Shown here: positions 20,780 through 30,234 of the stretch, piece by piece
Layout: each line of letters begins with the position of its first letter
Position numbering within the stretch: the first letter of the stretch is position 1
Source: Paracoccus sediminis
GTDB taxonomy: Bacteria > Pseudomonadota > Alphaproteobacteria > Rhodobacterales > Rhodobacteraceae
NCBI RefSeq assembly: GCF_900188295.1
Contig: NZ_FZNM01000001.1
Coordinates: 186,001-250,000 of the forward strand
DNA length: 64,000 bases
Direction of reading: 5' to 3'
Translations under genes and position numbers: made by a program
The notes under the pieces: generated by a model
Database searches by the model: none
Told to the model about the DNA's origin: nothing
The model's input: the letters and a program-made list of their open reading frames with translations, nothing else

Positions 20780-21391
20780 ATGTCATCACGCGCAGATATC
20801 AACGCAGGCCTACGGAAACTGGGGAAAATCGCCCCGGCCGGATACTTTGTCGGCCTGCATATCCGCTTTGCCGCACCCCTGATGCAGTTCCAGACCTATG
20901 CCCAGGAATGGTCCGACTTCTATTCTCAGAACGGCTATGCGCTGCGTGACCCGACGATTGCCTGGGGCTTTTCGACAACCGGCGCCTGCCGCTGGTCCAG
21001 CCTGCCGATTCCCGATCCGTTCAACATTCTCAAGGACGCAGCCAATCACGGCCTGACTTTCGGGCTGACGGTATCCTGCGGTCCGATCAGTTCACGCACC
21101 ATCGCCAGCTTTGCGCGCGATGATCGCGAATTCACGGATGACGAGATCGCCGAGATCTCGGCCACGGTACGTCGGCTTCACGACAGCACGGAGCCGCCGG
21201 CGAGCCTGACAAAGGCTCAGAAAGAAGCCCTTCGTTGCGTCGCGGAGGGCGATCGTCATGCGGCAGCGGCAGCCAAGCTTGGCATTACCGAAAGCGCGTT
21301 CAAGGCACGGCTCATCTCGGTCCGCGAAAGACTGAAAGCACGCACGACAGCCGAAGCGTTGCAACGGGCCAAGGAATACCGACTGTTGTAG
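20780..21391 (+). CDS. LuxR-type acyl-homoserine-lactone receptor/regulator
   Basis: Quorum-sensing transcription factor, 203 residues, shorter than classical LuxR (about 240-250). The N-terminal autoinducer-binding domain keeps the key pattern EWSDFYSQNGYALRDPTIAW (Trp, Tyr, Asp-Pro of the pocket). The C-terminal LuxR helix-turn-helix begins at SLTKAQKEALRCVAEGDRH and ends RLKARTTAEALQRAKEY. The luxI-type gene follows 62 bases later on the same strand, so the two probably form a sensing pair. Paracoccus species are known to use long-chain AHLs, but the ligand here cannot be read from sequence. Confidence 0.9.
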   Translation: MSSRADINAGLRKLGKIAPAGYFVGLHIRFAAPLMQFQTYAQEWSDFYSQNGYALRDPTIAWGFSTTGACRWSSLPIPDPFNILKDAANHGLTFGLTVSCGPISSRTIASFARDDREFTDDEIAEISATVRRLHDSTEPPASLTKAQKEALRCVAEGDRHAAAAAKLGITESAFKARLISVRERLKARTTAEALQRAKEYRLL

Positions 21392-21453
21392 GCGCTCGCC
21401 CAGGGGACCGTGATGTGGGGAGGGGCCGTCCTCGCACCCCAGGAGTTTTGACC

Positions 21454-22044
21454 ATGCAGACGACCACGCTTTCCTTCTCGAACCTGCACAACCACGGCGA
21501 ATTGTTCGCCAATCTGTTCCGTGCCCGCAAGCAGAGCTTCATCATCCAGAAGAACTGGGATCTTCCCGAAGCGGAAGACATGGAGTTCGACCAGTACGAC
21601 ACCCCGCAAAGCCGCTGGATCGCCGTCCACGACAAGGGCGAGGTCATGGCGGGCTTTCGCCTGACGCCGACGACGGCGCGCTGCGGGATCTACAGCTACA
21701 TGATCCGCGACGCGCAGAAGGGCACCCTGGGCGGGTCGATTCCGCGCGACCTGCTGGATGCGGACGCACCGGTGGATGAACAGGTCTGGGAATGTTCGCG
21801 CGTTTTCGTCAGCCACGACATTCCGCAAATGTACCGCCGCAAGGTCCACTTCAAGATGGTCGAGGCGATGACGGGATCGGCCCGCGAACTGGGCGCCACG
21901 CGGCTGATCGCGCTGACCGGTGCAAACTGGCCCCGCTGGTACGGCCGCTGCGGCCTGGACGCCGAGGCGATCGGCCGCGTCATGTGGATCGACGACGGCC
22001 ATTTCCAGTGCGTTGCGATCAATCTGGTGCCCAAGATGCATTAA
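21454..22044 (+). CDS. LuxI-type acyl-homoserine-lactone synthase
   Basis: Makes AHL signals from S-adenosylmethionine and an acyl donor. ATG 21454 with AGGAG 8 bases upstream gives 196 residues. Family features: the conserved Arg/Phe/Trp N-terminal region (RARKQSFIIQKNWDLPEAED), FDQYDTPQSRWIAV, then GEVMAGFRLTPT, and VWECSRVFVS with the catalytic-region Glu and Arg. The C-terminal acyl-chain part (RWYGRCGLDAEAIG) is more variable in the family. Preceded by the luxR-type gene. Confidence 0.92.
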   Translation: MQTTTLSFSNLHNHGELFANLFRARKQSFIIQKNWDLPEAEDMEFDQYDTPQSRWIAVHDKGEVMAGFRLTPTTARCGIYSYMIRDAQKGTLGGSIPRDLLDADAPVDEQVWECSRVFVSHDIPQMYRRKVHFKMVEAMTGSARELGATRLIALTGANWPRWYGRCGLDAEAIGRVMWIDDGHFQCVAINLVPKMH

Positions 22045-22091
22045 CGGCAGGGCTGTTCGCGGCCCCATGTTCGCCGTAGATTGGCGGTGTG

Positions 22092-23408
22092 ATGCCCGAT
22101 CTGTTCGATGCCAACCCCTTGTCCGATCCACCGCCTGCCCCGGCGGTGCGACCCTTGGCCGATCGTATCCGCCCCGTGCGCATGGGCGATGTGATCGGTC
22201 AGGATCAGGTGCTTGGCCCCGAGGGTCCATTGGGGTCGATGCTGGCATCGGGCAGCCTGTCGTCCGTGATCCTGTGGGGACCGCCGGGCGTCGGCAAGAC
22301 CACCATCGCGCGTCTGCTGGCGGACGAAACCGATCTGGCCTTCGTGCAGATCAGCGCCATCTTTTCCGGCGTGCCCGAACTGCGCAAGGTGTTCGATACG
22401 GCCAGGCTGCGACGGCAGCAGGGCCGCGGCACGTTGCTGTTCGTGGACGAGATCCATCGCTTCAACAAGGCGCAGCAGGACAGCTTTCTGCCGCACATGG
22501 AGGACGGGACGATCCTTTTGGTCGGTGCGACGACCGAAAATCCATCCTTCGAACTGAACGCCGCGCTGATGTCGCGGTCGCAGGTGATCGTGCTGGAACG
22601 CCTGTCGCTGCGCGATCTGGAACTGTTGGCGCAACGGGCCGAACGCGAACTGGGGCGCACGCTGCCGCTGACCGCCCCCGCGCGAGAGGCGCTGTTGGAG
22701 ATGGCGGACGGCGATGGCCGCGCCGCGCTGAACCTGATCGAACAGGTGGCAGCCTGGAAGATTGACAAGCCGGTAGATCAGCCCGCGATGGCGCAGCGGT
22801 TGATGCGCCGGGCGGCGAAATACGACAAGTCGGGGGACGAGCATTACAACCTGATCTCGGCCCTGCACAAATCGGTGCGTGGGTCCGACCCGGATGCGGC
22901 GCTGTACTGGCTGGCCCGGATGCTGGAGGGGGGCGAGGATCCCCGCTATCTGGCCCGCCGCATCACCCGCATGGCGGTCGAGGACATCGGCCTGGCCGAC
23001 CCGGCGGCGCAGCGGCATTGCCTGGACGCCTGGGCGCTTTACGAACGCCTCGGATCCCCCGAGGGCGAACTGGCGCTGGCCCAGGCGGTGGTCTATCTGG
23101 CCCTGGCGCCCAAATCGAACGCCGGTTACGTCGCCTACAAGGCCGCGCGGGCCGAGGCGAGGCGCACGGGCAGCCTGATGCCCCCCGCCCATATCCTGAA
23201 CGCGCCGACGCAGATGATGAAGGATCACGGATACGGCGCGGGCTACGCCTATGACCACGATGCCGAGGATGCGTTCAGCGGCCAGAACTATTTTCCGGAC
23301 GGGATGAAGCGTCCGGTGCTGTACATTCCGGTCGAGCGCGGATTCGAACGGGAATTGAAAAAGCGTCTGGATTGGTTCGTGTCGCAGCGGCTGAAGCGCG
23401 GCGGTTGA
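22092..23408 (+). CDS. rarA: Replication-associated recombination ATPase RarA (MgsA)
   Basis: AAA+ protein of the clamp-loader superfamily that acts at stalled forks. 438 residues from ATG 22092 (a GTG directly before it is possible). Walker A is WGPPGVGKTTIARLL and Walker B is LLFVDEIHRFNKAQQD; sensor-1 follows in GATTENPSFELN. The C-terminal half has the family LISALHKSVRGSDPDAALYW and PKSNAGYVAYKAA segments. Confidence 0.96.
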   Translation: MPDLFDANPLSDPPPAPAVRPLADRIRPVRMGDVIGQDQVLGPEGPLGSMLASGSLSSVILWGPPGVGKTTIARLLADETDLAFVQISAIFSGVPELRKVFDTARLRRQQGRGTLLFVDEIHRFNKAQQDSFLPHMEDGTILLVGATTENPSFELNAALMSRSQVIVLERLSLRDLELLAQRAERELGRTLPLTAPAREALLEMADGDGRAALNLIEQVAAWKIDKPVDQPAMAQRLMRRAAKYDKSGDEHYNLISALHKSVRGSDPDAALYWLARMLEGGEDPRYLARRITRMAVEDIGLADPAAQRHCLDAWALYERLGSPEGELALAQAVVYLALAPKSNAGYVAYKAARAEARRTGSLMPPAHILNAPTQMMKDHGYGAGYAYDHDAEDAFSGQNYFPDGMKRPVLYIPVERGFERELKKRLDWFVSQRLKRGG

Positions 23409-23439
23409 CTTTGGCCGCCACCAGGGACAAAGGCGTCGG

Positions 23440-23805
23440 ATGATGAATCCCTTTCTTCAAGTCGCGGTCGGCGGCGCCATCGGGTCGGTGGCACGCTTTG
23501 GCCTGTATCGCGCGATCCCTGTCCAGGGCTTTCCGCTGGCGACCCTTTTGGTCAATGTTCTTGGCAGCCTGGTCATGGGGCTGCTGGCGGCCCTGCTGGC
23601 GCAGCGGGGCGGCGACTGGGCGCCTTTGCTGCTGACCGGCATCCTTGGCGGGTTCACCACCTTTTCCGCCTTTTCCCTGGATTCGCTGACCCTGTGGGAA
23701 CGGGGGCAGGGGACCGCGATGGCGCTGTATGTGGCGGCATCCGTCCTGTTGTCGCTGGGGGCGGTGTTCGCGGGACTGACCGCCGGCCGGGGGCTGTTCG
23801 CATGA
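23440..23805 (+). CDS. crcB: Fluoride channel CrcB/Fluc
   Basis: Small inner-membrane protein that exports fluoride as a dual-topology dimer. 121 residues and four membrane segments. Hallmarks: GGAIGSVARFGLYR, LVNVLGSLVMG and GGFTTFSAFSLD (the Phe-box/TTFS region). It starts ATGATG at 23440 and overlaps the next gene by 4 bases. No fluoride riboswitch was seen upstream. Confidence 0.95.
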   Translation: MMNPFLQVAVGGAIGSVARFGLYRAIPVQGFPLATLLVNVLGSLVMGLLAALLAQRGGDWAPLLLTGILGGFTTFSAFSLDSLTLWERGQGTAMALYVAASVLLSLGAVFAGLTAGRGLFA

Positions 23806-24854
23806 CCGGCGTCCAGACCATCCGCGTTGGCGGGGACGAAGGCGATCAGCGGCTTGACCGCTGGCTGAGGAAAAAGTTTCCGCAGCTTGGCCAGATCGCT
23901 GTCGAAAAGCTGTGCCGCACCGGCCAGATTCGTGTCGATGGCGGACGCGTCAAGCCTGCGACCCGGATCGAGACCGGGCAAGAGGTGCGCATCCCCCCGC
24001 TGCCCGATGCCGCCCCGATCCCCGCGCGGGCCAAGGACCGTCCGCTGGGGCCGCGCCTGTCGGACGGCGATCAGCAGATGATCCAGGCGGCCGTGCTGTG
24101 GAAGGACGACCACATCATTGCCCTGAACAAGCCGCCGGGCCTTCCGTCGCAGGGCGGCAGCGGACAGGGCGACCGGCATGTCGATGGGCTGACAACGGCG
24201 CTGATGTTCGGATACAAGGACCGGCCCAAGCTGGTGCATCGGCTGGACAAGGACACGTCCGGCGTCCTGCTGCTGGCGCGCACCGACCGCGTGGCCCGCG
24301 CGTTGTCCGAGGCGTTCCGGGCACGCACCACCCGCAAGATCTATTGGGCGGCGGTGGCGGGCGTTCCCCATCCGCGCATGGGCACGGTCCGCTTTGGCCT
24401 GGTCAAGGGCGGCGGGCGGGGCGACAACGAAAAGATGATCGCCGTCCACCCCCGCGATATCGACGCCACCGAGGGCGCCAAGCGCGCGACCACCGATTAC
24501 GCTGTTCTGGACGCGCTGGGGACGCGGGCCAGCTGGTGCGCGCTGGTGCCGATCACCGGGCGCACCCATCAGCTGCGCGCGCATATGGCCGAATTGGGCC
24601 ATCCCATCGTGGGCGACGGCAAATACGGCGGCTCGGGGCAGGAAAACCTGGGCGACGGCTGGGGCGCGCAGTTGGGCGGAGAGATCAGCAAGAAGCTGCA
24701 CCTGCATGCCCGCAGCATCCGCTTCGACCATCCGATCACCAAAAAGCGCATCACCCTGACCGCCCCCTTGCCTGACCACATGGCGCGCACCTGGAAGACG
24801 CTGGGCTGGCACGAGAACGACGTGCCCGACGATCCCTTCGCGGATGCCGAATGA
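23802..24854 (+). CDS. rluC: RluC/RluD-type 23S rRNA pseudouridine synthase
   Basis: Converts uridine to pseudouridine in 23S rRNA. ATG 23802 overlaps the crcB stop; 350 residues. An S4 RNA-binding domain lies in residues 10-75 (DQRLDRWLRKKFPQLGQ). The catalytic motif HRLDKDTSGVLLLART contains the essential Asp, and GRTHQLRAHMAELGHPIVGD follows. It overlaps the HAD gene by 4 bases. RluC versus RluD specificity is not certain. Confidence 0.92.
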   Translation: MTGVQTIRVGGDEGDQRLDRWLRKKFPQLGQIAVEKLCRTGQIRVDGGRVKPATRIETGQEVRIPPLPDAAPIPARAKDRPLGPRLSDGDQQMIQAAVLWKDDHIIALNKPPGLPSQGGSGQGDRHVDGLTTALMFGYKDRPKLVHRLDKDTSGVLLLARTDRVARALSEAFRARTTRKIYWAAVAGVPHPRMGTVRFGLVKGGGRGDNEKMIAVHPRDIDATEGAKRATTDYAVLDALGTRASWCALVPITGRTHQLRAHMAELGHPIVGDGKYGGSGQENLGDGWGAQLGGEISKKLHLHARSIRFDHPITKKRITLTAPLPDHMARTWKTLGWHENDVPDDPFADAE

Positions 24855-25507
24855 AGCTGGTCGTTTTTGATGTCGACGGCACGTTGATCGACAGCCAGCA
24901 TCACATCCACGGCGCCATGACGGCGGCCTTTCAGGGCGCCGGCCTGCCTCCGCTGCCACGAGAGGCGGTGTTGCAGATCGTCGGCCTGTCCCTGCCGGTG
25001 GCGGTCGCGCAGCTTGTCCCCGGCCAGGACGCCGCCACGCAGGCGCGGATCGTGGACGGGTATCGGTCAGCCTTCATGCAGGCCCGGCTGGCGCAGGCGG
25101 CGCCGCTGTATCCCGGCGCGCGCGCTTGTCTGGACATGCTTGCCGCGCGGGACGATGTCCTTCTGGCCGTCGCCACCGGCAAGTCGCGCCGTGGGCTGGC
25201 CGCGATGATCGAGGCCCACGGCCTGCAGGGCCGGTTTGTCAGCACGCAGACGGCGGACGACCATCCGTCCAAGCCCCATCCCGCGATGTTGCTGCGCGCC
25301 TTGAACGAAACCGGGGTGGACGCGGCGGACGCGGTGATGATCGGCGATACCAGCTTTGACATGGACATGGCGCGGGCGGCGGGAATGACCGGGCTCGGGG
25401 TCAGCTGGGGCTATCATGGGCAGGACGTGCTGGTCGCGTCGGGGGCGGCCGCGGTCGCGGCGGATTTTGCGGATTTGGGCCGGAAACTGGCAGGGTGGGG
25501 GGCATGA
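24851..25507 (+). CDS. HAD-family phosphatase, phosphoglycolate phosphatase-like
   Basis: 218-residue HAD hydrolase. Motif I VVFDVDGTLIDS holds the nucleophile Asp and the second Asp, motif II is AVATGKSRRG, and motif IV GDTSFDMDMARAAG binds magnesium. The cap helices match the Gph-like subgroup. It overlaps rluC and the ATP12 gene by 4 bases each, so the three are co-translated. The substrate is unproven. Confidence 0.88.
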   Translation: MKLVVFDVDGTLIDSQHHIHGAMTAAFQGAGLPPLPREAVLQIVGLSLPVAVAQLVPGQDAATQARIVDGYRSAFMQARLAQAAPLYPGARACLDMLAARDDVLLAVATGKSRRGLAAMIEAHGLQGRFVSTQTADDHPSKPHPAMLLRALNETGVDAADAVMIGDTSFDMDMARAAGMTGLGVSWGYHGQDVLVASGAAAVAADFADLGRKLAGWGA

Positions 25508-26217
25508 CGGAATGGAAGGCGCGGCGGTTCTGGAAGGCGTCTTCGGTGCGCCCGGCCGCCGAAGGGTTCGAGATCGCCCTGGACGACCGCCCGCTGCGCA
25601 CGCCCGGCAAGCTGCCCCTGATCCTGCCCACCGCCGCGCTGGCGCAGGCAGTGGCCGGGGAATGGGACGCGCAGGCCGACGTGATCGATCCCAACACCAT
25701 GCCGCTGACCCGCGCCGCCAATTCGGCGGTCGAGAAAGTCGCTCCTCAGTTTGCCGCCGTCGTGGACATGCTTGCCGAATATGGCGGCACCGACCTGCTG
25801 TCCTATCGCGCCGACCAGCCGGCCGAACTGGTCCGCCGTCAGGCCGAGGCCTGGGATCCGCTGGCCGAATGGGCGGGGACGGCGTTGTGCGCGCCCTTGC
25901 GCATCACCCACGGCGTCATCCCGATTGCCCAAGACGCGGATGCGATGGCACGGCTGCACCGGCATCTGGCGGAACTGGACGTTTTCGGCCTGACGGCGCT
26001 GCATGATCTCGTGACGCTGCCCGGTTCGCTGGTCCTTGGGCTGGCCGTGCTTCATGGCCGGATCGACGCCGGAACGGCGTTCCGCATCAGCCGCATCGAC
26101 GAGGATTTCCAGGCCGAACGCTGGGGGCGCGACGACGAAGCCGCCGAGGCCGCCGAACATCGCAGGGCGGCGATGCTGGCCTCCGAACGGCTGTGGCACC
26201 TGTCGCGTCGCAGTTGA
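25504..26217 (+). CDS. ATP12-family F1-ATPase assembly chaperone
   Basis: 237 residues from ATG 25504. ATP12 proteins help the F1 alpha subunit assemble. The family pattern ARRFWKASSVRPAAEGFEI, LDDRPLRTPGKLPL, EWDAQADVIDPNTMPLTRAA and YRADQPAELVRRQAE is clear. It lies in the crcB-rluC-HAD-ATP12 cluster, an arrangement common in Rhodobacteraceae. Confidence 0.92.
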   Translation: MTEWKARRFWKASSVRPAAEGFEIALDDRPLRTPGKLPLILPTAALAQAVAGEWDAQADVIDPNTMPLTRAANSAVEKVAPQFAAVVDMLAEYGGTDLLSYRADQPAELVRRQAEAWDPLAEWAGTALCAPLRITHGVIPIAQDADAMARLHRHLAELDVFGLTALHDLVTLPGSLVLGLAVLHGRIDAGTAFRISRIDEDFQAERWGRDDEAAEAAEHRRAAMLASERLWHLSRRS

Positions 26218-26382
26218 AACTGTCGGCCGGATGGGCGTCACGCTTGACGCACCAGTCAGTATCGGCACTATGTTGCCTATGTGCGGTCCCGACGGGGCTG
26301 CCGCAATAAGCCCGGCCGCCAAGGTCCGGGCGTCGTCGGGGCTGACACACCGTCCTGGACGGCAACCAACAAAGGGGTAGAT

Positions 26383-27399
26383 ATGAAGACTTCGGTATTT
26401 CTGGGTTCCGTCGCCGCCGCCACGCTGATGGCGGGCGTGGGCATGGCCGACACGCTGGCCGACGTGAAGGCGCGGGGCGAACTGAACTGCGGCGTGAACA
26501 CCGGTCTGGTCGGTTTCGCCGCGCCGGATGCGAACGGCAACTGGACGGGCTTCGACGTCGATATCTGCAAGGCCGTGGCCGCCGCCGTGCTGGGCGATCC
26601 GACCAAGGTGAAATACGTGCCGACCACCGGCCAGACCCGTTTCACCGCCCTGTCGTCGGGCGAGGTCGATCTGCTGGCCCGCAACTCGACCTGGACGTTT
26701 TCGCGCGACACGGATCTCAAGCTCGATTTCGTCGGCGTGAACTATTACGACGGCCAGGGCTTCATGGTCAGCAAGGATCTGGGCGTGACGTCGGCCAAGG
26801 AACTGGAAGGCGCGACCGTCTGCATCCAGACCGGCACCACGACGGAACTGAACCTGGCCGATTATTTCAAGGCCAACAACATGACCTATTCGCCCGTCAA
26901 CATCGACAGCAATGCCGAGGGCGAGCAGCAGTACATGGCCGGGGCCTGCGACGCCTACACGACCGACGCATCAGGCCTTGCCGCGACCCGCGCGGCCTTT
27001 GCGGATCCCGAAAACCACATCATCCTGCCCGAGATCATTTCCAAGGAACCGCTGGGGCCGGCCGTGCGCCATGGCGACAGCAACTGGGGCGACATCGTGC
27101 GCTGGACGCTGTATGCGCTGATCGCGGCCGAGGAATACGGCATCACCTCGGCCAATATCGAGGAACTGACCACCTCGTCCCAGAACCCCGAGGTGCAGCG
27201 CCTTCTGGGTACCACCGACGATCTGGGCGCGATGATCGGCCTGGACAAGGAATGGGCCAAGCGCGCCATCATGGCCAGCGGCAACTATGGCGAGATCTTT
27301 GCCGCCAACATCGGCGAACAGACCCCGATCGGCCTGGCCCGCGGCCTGAACGCGCAGTGGACCCAGGGCGGCCTGATGTACGCGATGCCCTTCCGCTGA
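26383..27399 (+). CDS. bztA: Amino-acid ABC transporter substrate-binding protein (BztA/AapJ type)
   Basis: Periplasmic binding protein for glutamate, glutamine, aspartate and asparagine. ATG 26383 with AAAGGGG upstream; 338 residues. Signal peptide MKTSVFLGSVAAATLMAGVGMA (cut near residue 22). Ligand-domain features: GFDVDICKAVAAAVLGDP, GEVDLLARNSTWTFSRD and GEQQYMAGACDAYTTD. A strong stem-loop separates it from bztB, which would allow more binding protein than permease to be made. Confidence 0.95.
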   Translation: MKTSVFLGSVAAATLMAGVGMADTLADVKARGELNCGVNTGLVGFAAPDANGNWTGFDVDICKAVAAAVLGDPTKVKYVPTTGQTRFTALSSGEVDLLARNSTWTFSRDTDLKLDFVGVNYYDGQGFMVSKDLGVTSAKELEGATVCIQTGTTTELNLADYFKANNMTYSPVNIDSNAEGEQQYMAGACDAYTTDASGLAATRAAFADPENHIILPEIISKEPLGPAVRHGDSNWGDIVRWTLYALIAAEEYGITSANIEELTTSSQNPEVQRLLGTTDDLGAMIGLDKEWAKRAIMASGNYGEIFAANIGEQTPIGLARGLNAQWTQGGLMYAMPFR

Positions 27400-27416
27400 G
27401 GGCTTGCCAAGACCTT

Positions 27417-27438
27417 GGGGGGCGCAACCGCGCCCCCC
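27417..27438 (+). promoter_or_regulatory. Stem-loop between bztA and bztB
   Basis: GGGGGGCG pairs with CGCCCCCC over a 6-base loop. No T-run follows. Similar structures after binding-protein genes stabilise the upstream mRNA segment or partly stop transcription. Confidence 0.6.
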
Positions 27439-27510
27439 GACGCATAACAACAAGACCGGTTGCGAAAAAGCTGCCAACACAAGGCAAGACCGGCCGCAGG
27501 GGTGTGTAGA

Positions 27511-28767
27511 ATGACGGATCTGTCCGTACCGGCGTCGCCGCCGTTCCGACCAAGCATGCTGATCTATGATCGGCGCTATCGGTCGCTGACCTTCCAGGTG
27601 ATCGTGTTCATCCTGGTGATGGCCCTGGCCTGGTGGCTGATAAACAACACCATCCAGAACCTGGCGGCCCTGGGCAAGGATTTCGATTTCGGCTTCTTGT
27701 GGAGCCGCGCCGGATACGACATCCCGCAGACGCCGATCCCCTATAGCTCGGACGACACGCATCTGCGCGCGGCCTTGGTCGGACTGCTGAACACCCTGAT
27801 CGTGTCGATCCTGGGCTGCATCGCGGCGACCTTCGTGGGCGTCGTGGCAGGGGTGGCGCGGCTGTCGAACAACTGGCTGATCGCCCGCCTGATGACCGTC
27901 TATGTCGAGGCGTTCCGCAACGTGCCCCTGCTGTTGTGGATCCTGATCGTGTTCGCGATCTTCACGGAAATCATGCCGGCGCCGAATGCGTTCCGGGGGG
28001 ACAATCCGTCCGCCAGCATGATCCTGTTCGACAACGTGGCGCTGACGAACCGGTACACCGCCATTCCGACGCTGGGCATGACGAACGATCCGGGCAGCCT
28101 GGATCTGGGCGCGCGGATCACGATCAGCTGGGCCACGCTGGCCTTTGTCGTGGTTCTGGCGGCGGGCTGGATCGCCCGGCGGATGATCGCCACCTGGGCG
28201 CAGCAGGTGCAGGACCGGACCGGCAGCCGCCCGACCACCTGGTGGGCCAGTCTGGCGGTCATGACCGTCCCGTCGCTGCTGCTGATCTGGTATTTCGGCC
28301 TGCATCTGATTGCGCCGGAACTGCGCGGCTTCAATTTCACCGGCGGCTTGAACGTCCAGAACGGGCTGGTTGCCCTGTGGCTGGCGCTGACGCTGTATAC
28401 CGGGGCGTTCATCGCCGAGATCGTGCGCGCCGGGATCCTGGCCATCAGCCGGGGCCAGAGCGAGGCGGCCTTTGCCCTGGGCCTGCGTCCCGGACGGACC
28501 ATGAACCTTGTGATCCTGCCTCAGGCGCTGCGGGTCATCATTCCGCCGCTGATCTCTCAGTACCTGAACCTGACCAAGAACAGCTCGCTGGCGATTGCCG
28601 TGGGCTACATGGATCTGAAGGGCACGCTGGGCGGCACCACTCTGAACCAGACGGGGCGGGAACTGGAATCCATCGTTTTGATGATGGGCGTGTATCTGGT
28701 TCTCAGCCTGACGATCTCGGCCGGGATGAACGTCTTCAACGCCCGCGTCAAGCTGAAGGAGCGGTGA
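27511..28767 (+). CDS. bztB: Amino-acid ABC transporter permease BztB
   Basis: Inner-membrane subunit of the Bzt system. The frame is open to 27460, but ATG 27511 gives MTDLSVPASPPFRPSMLIYD and 418 residues. About eight hydrophobic segments. The EAA loop that contacts the ATPase is SRGQSEAAFALGLRPGRT. It pairs with BztC, which starts two bases after the stop. Confidence 0.93.
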   Translation: MTDLSVPASPPFRPSMLIYDRRYRSLTFQVIVFILVMALAWWLINNTIQNLAALGKDFDFGFLWSRAGYDIPQTPIPYSSDDTHLRAALVGLLNTLIVSILGCIAATFVGVVAGVARLSNNWLIARLMTVYVEAFRNVPLLLWILIVFAIFTEIMPAPNAFRGDNPSASMILFDNVALTNRYTAIPTLGMTNDPGSLDLGARITISWATLAFVVVLAAGWIARRMIATWAQQVQDRTGSRPTTWWASLAVMTVPSLLLIWYFGLHLIAPELRGFNFTGGLNVQNGLVALWLALTLYTGAFIAEIVRAGILAISRGQSEAAFALGLRPGRTMNLVILPQALRVIIPPLISQYLNLTKNSSLAIAVGYMDLKGTLGGTTLNQTGRELESIVLMMGVYLVLSLTISAGMNVFNARVKLKER

Positions 28768-28768
28768 G

Positions 28769-30223
28769 ATGAGCGATACCCACGCCCAGACCGTTCCCTT
28801 TGTCCGCGATACGATGCTGCCGCCGGCGACGCCCCCGGCGGCCCAGTCGGGGGCGGTGCTTTGGCTGCGGACAAACCTGTTCTCCGGTCCCGTGAACACG
28901 GTCCTGACCCTGCTGGGCCTTGCAATCGTCTGGTTCCTGGTCAGCCATTTCTGGGACTGGTTCGCCCATTCCGTCTGGAACGCGGGCAGCCTGTCCGAAT
29001 GCCGCCAGATCATCGCCGAAACCTGGGGCGAGGGCGCGCGCGGCGCCTGCTGGGCGGTCATCCGGGAACGCTGGAACCAGTATGTCTATGGCTTCTACCC
29101 GGTCGAGCTTTACTGGCGGCCGACCATGGCCTTTGGGCTGCTGTTCGTGGCGCTGGTGCCGGTGCTGTTTTCGGAATCCATCCGCATCCGCCGGATCGTG
29201 CTGGGCCTGACCATCGTGCTGACGCTGTGGCTGATGGCCGCGCTGGGCGCACCGGCTGCCTGGCTGGCCTTTGCCGCCGTGGTCCTGATCGGCGCCCTGG
29301 CGATTTCGGAACGAAATGTCGCCTGGCTTCTGGTGTTTTCGATCCTGTATCCGCTGATGGGGGTCTGGTTCCTGTGGGGCGGATCGGCGTGGGGACCGGT
29401 CATGGTGCTGGTCGGGCCGATCCTGGGATGGCTGGCATGGCGGCTGCTGGGCCGCCTATCCGGGCTGGTCGCGACGGTTGCCGCGCTGATCGTGCCGCTG
29501 GTCTGGTGGATCGGCTTTGCGGGCGGCGCCGCCCGCGATGCCGAGAATCTGGTGTCGCTGGCCATCCCGGCCGTCGCATCGGACCGTTTCGGGGGCTTTC
29601 TGCTGTCCATCACCATCGGCATCGCGGGCATCGCCATGTCGCTGCCCCTGGGCATCGTTCTGGCCTTGGCGCGGCGGTCGGACATGTTCCTGGTGAAATC
29701 GCTGGCGGTGATCTTTATCGAGTTCATCCGGGGCGTGCCGCTGATCGCGCTGCTGTTCGTCGCATCCCTGCTGCTGAATTACTTCCTGCCGCCGGGCACC
29801 ACCTTCGACATCATCCTGCGCGTCATCATCATGGTCACGCTGTTCTCGGCCGCCTACATGGCCGAGGTGATCCGGGGCGGGCTGGCCGCCCTGCCCAAGG
29901 GGCAATACGAGGCCGCGGATTCGCTGGGCCTGGATTACTGGAAGGCGCAGCGGCTGATCGTGCTGCCGCAGGCGCTCAAGATCAGCATCCCCGGCATCGT
30001 GTCCACTTTCATCGGGATGTTCAAGGATACCACGCTTGTGACCTTCGTGGGCCTGTACGACCCGTTGAAGTCCATGTCCGACGCGGTGCGCGCCAGCACA
30101 AGCTGGAAGGGCATCTATTGGGAGCCGTATATCTTTGTCGGCTTCATCTTCTTTCTGATCTGCTTTGGCATGTCGCGGTATTCGATGTATCTCGAACGCC
30201 GTCTGGCACGCGACCACAGGTAA
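28769..30223 (+). CDS. bztC: Amino-acid ABC transporter permease BztC
   Basis: Second permease subunit, 484 residues, with a large extra block of membrane helices in the middle (around residues 100-240) compared with ordinary polar amino-acid permeases. The EAA loop [20 protein letters not shown] and the following [20 protein letters not shown] are clear. The start region [19 protein letters not shown] is preceded by AAGGAG. Confidence 0.94.
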   Translation: MSDTHAQTVPFVRDTMLPPATPPAAQSGAVLWLRTNLFSGPVNTVLTLLGLAIVWFLVSHFWDWFAHSVWNAGSLSECRQIIAETWGEGARGACWAVIRERWNQYVYGFYPVELYWRPTMAFGLLFVALVPVLFSESIRIRRIVLGLTIVLTLWLMAALGAPAAWLAFAAVVLIGALAISERNVAWLLVFSILYPLMGVWFLWGGSAWGPVMVLVGPILGWLAWRLLGRLSGLVATVAALIVPLVWWIGFAGGAARDAENLVSLAIPAVASDRFGGFLLSITIGIAGIAMSLPLGIVLALARRSDMFLVKSLAVIFIEFIRGVPLIALLFVASLLLNYFLPPGTTFDIILRVIIMVTLFSAAYMAEVIRGGLAALPKGQYEAADSLGLDYWKAQRLIVLPQALKISIPGIVSTFIGMFKDTTLVTFVGLYDPLKSMSDAVRASTSWKGIYWEPYIFVGFIFFLICFGMSRYSMYLERRLARDHR

Positions 30224-30234
30224 GGACACCGTTC

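Noticed and set aside
21392-21453. A lux box between luxR and luxI
   Set aside because: No convincing inverted repeat of about 18-20 bases was found by eye in the 62-base gap.
26971-29061. A 696-codon minus-strand frame over bztA-bztC
   Set aside because: Antisense shadow; the plus-strand genes are recognised with all motifs.
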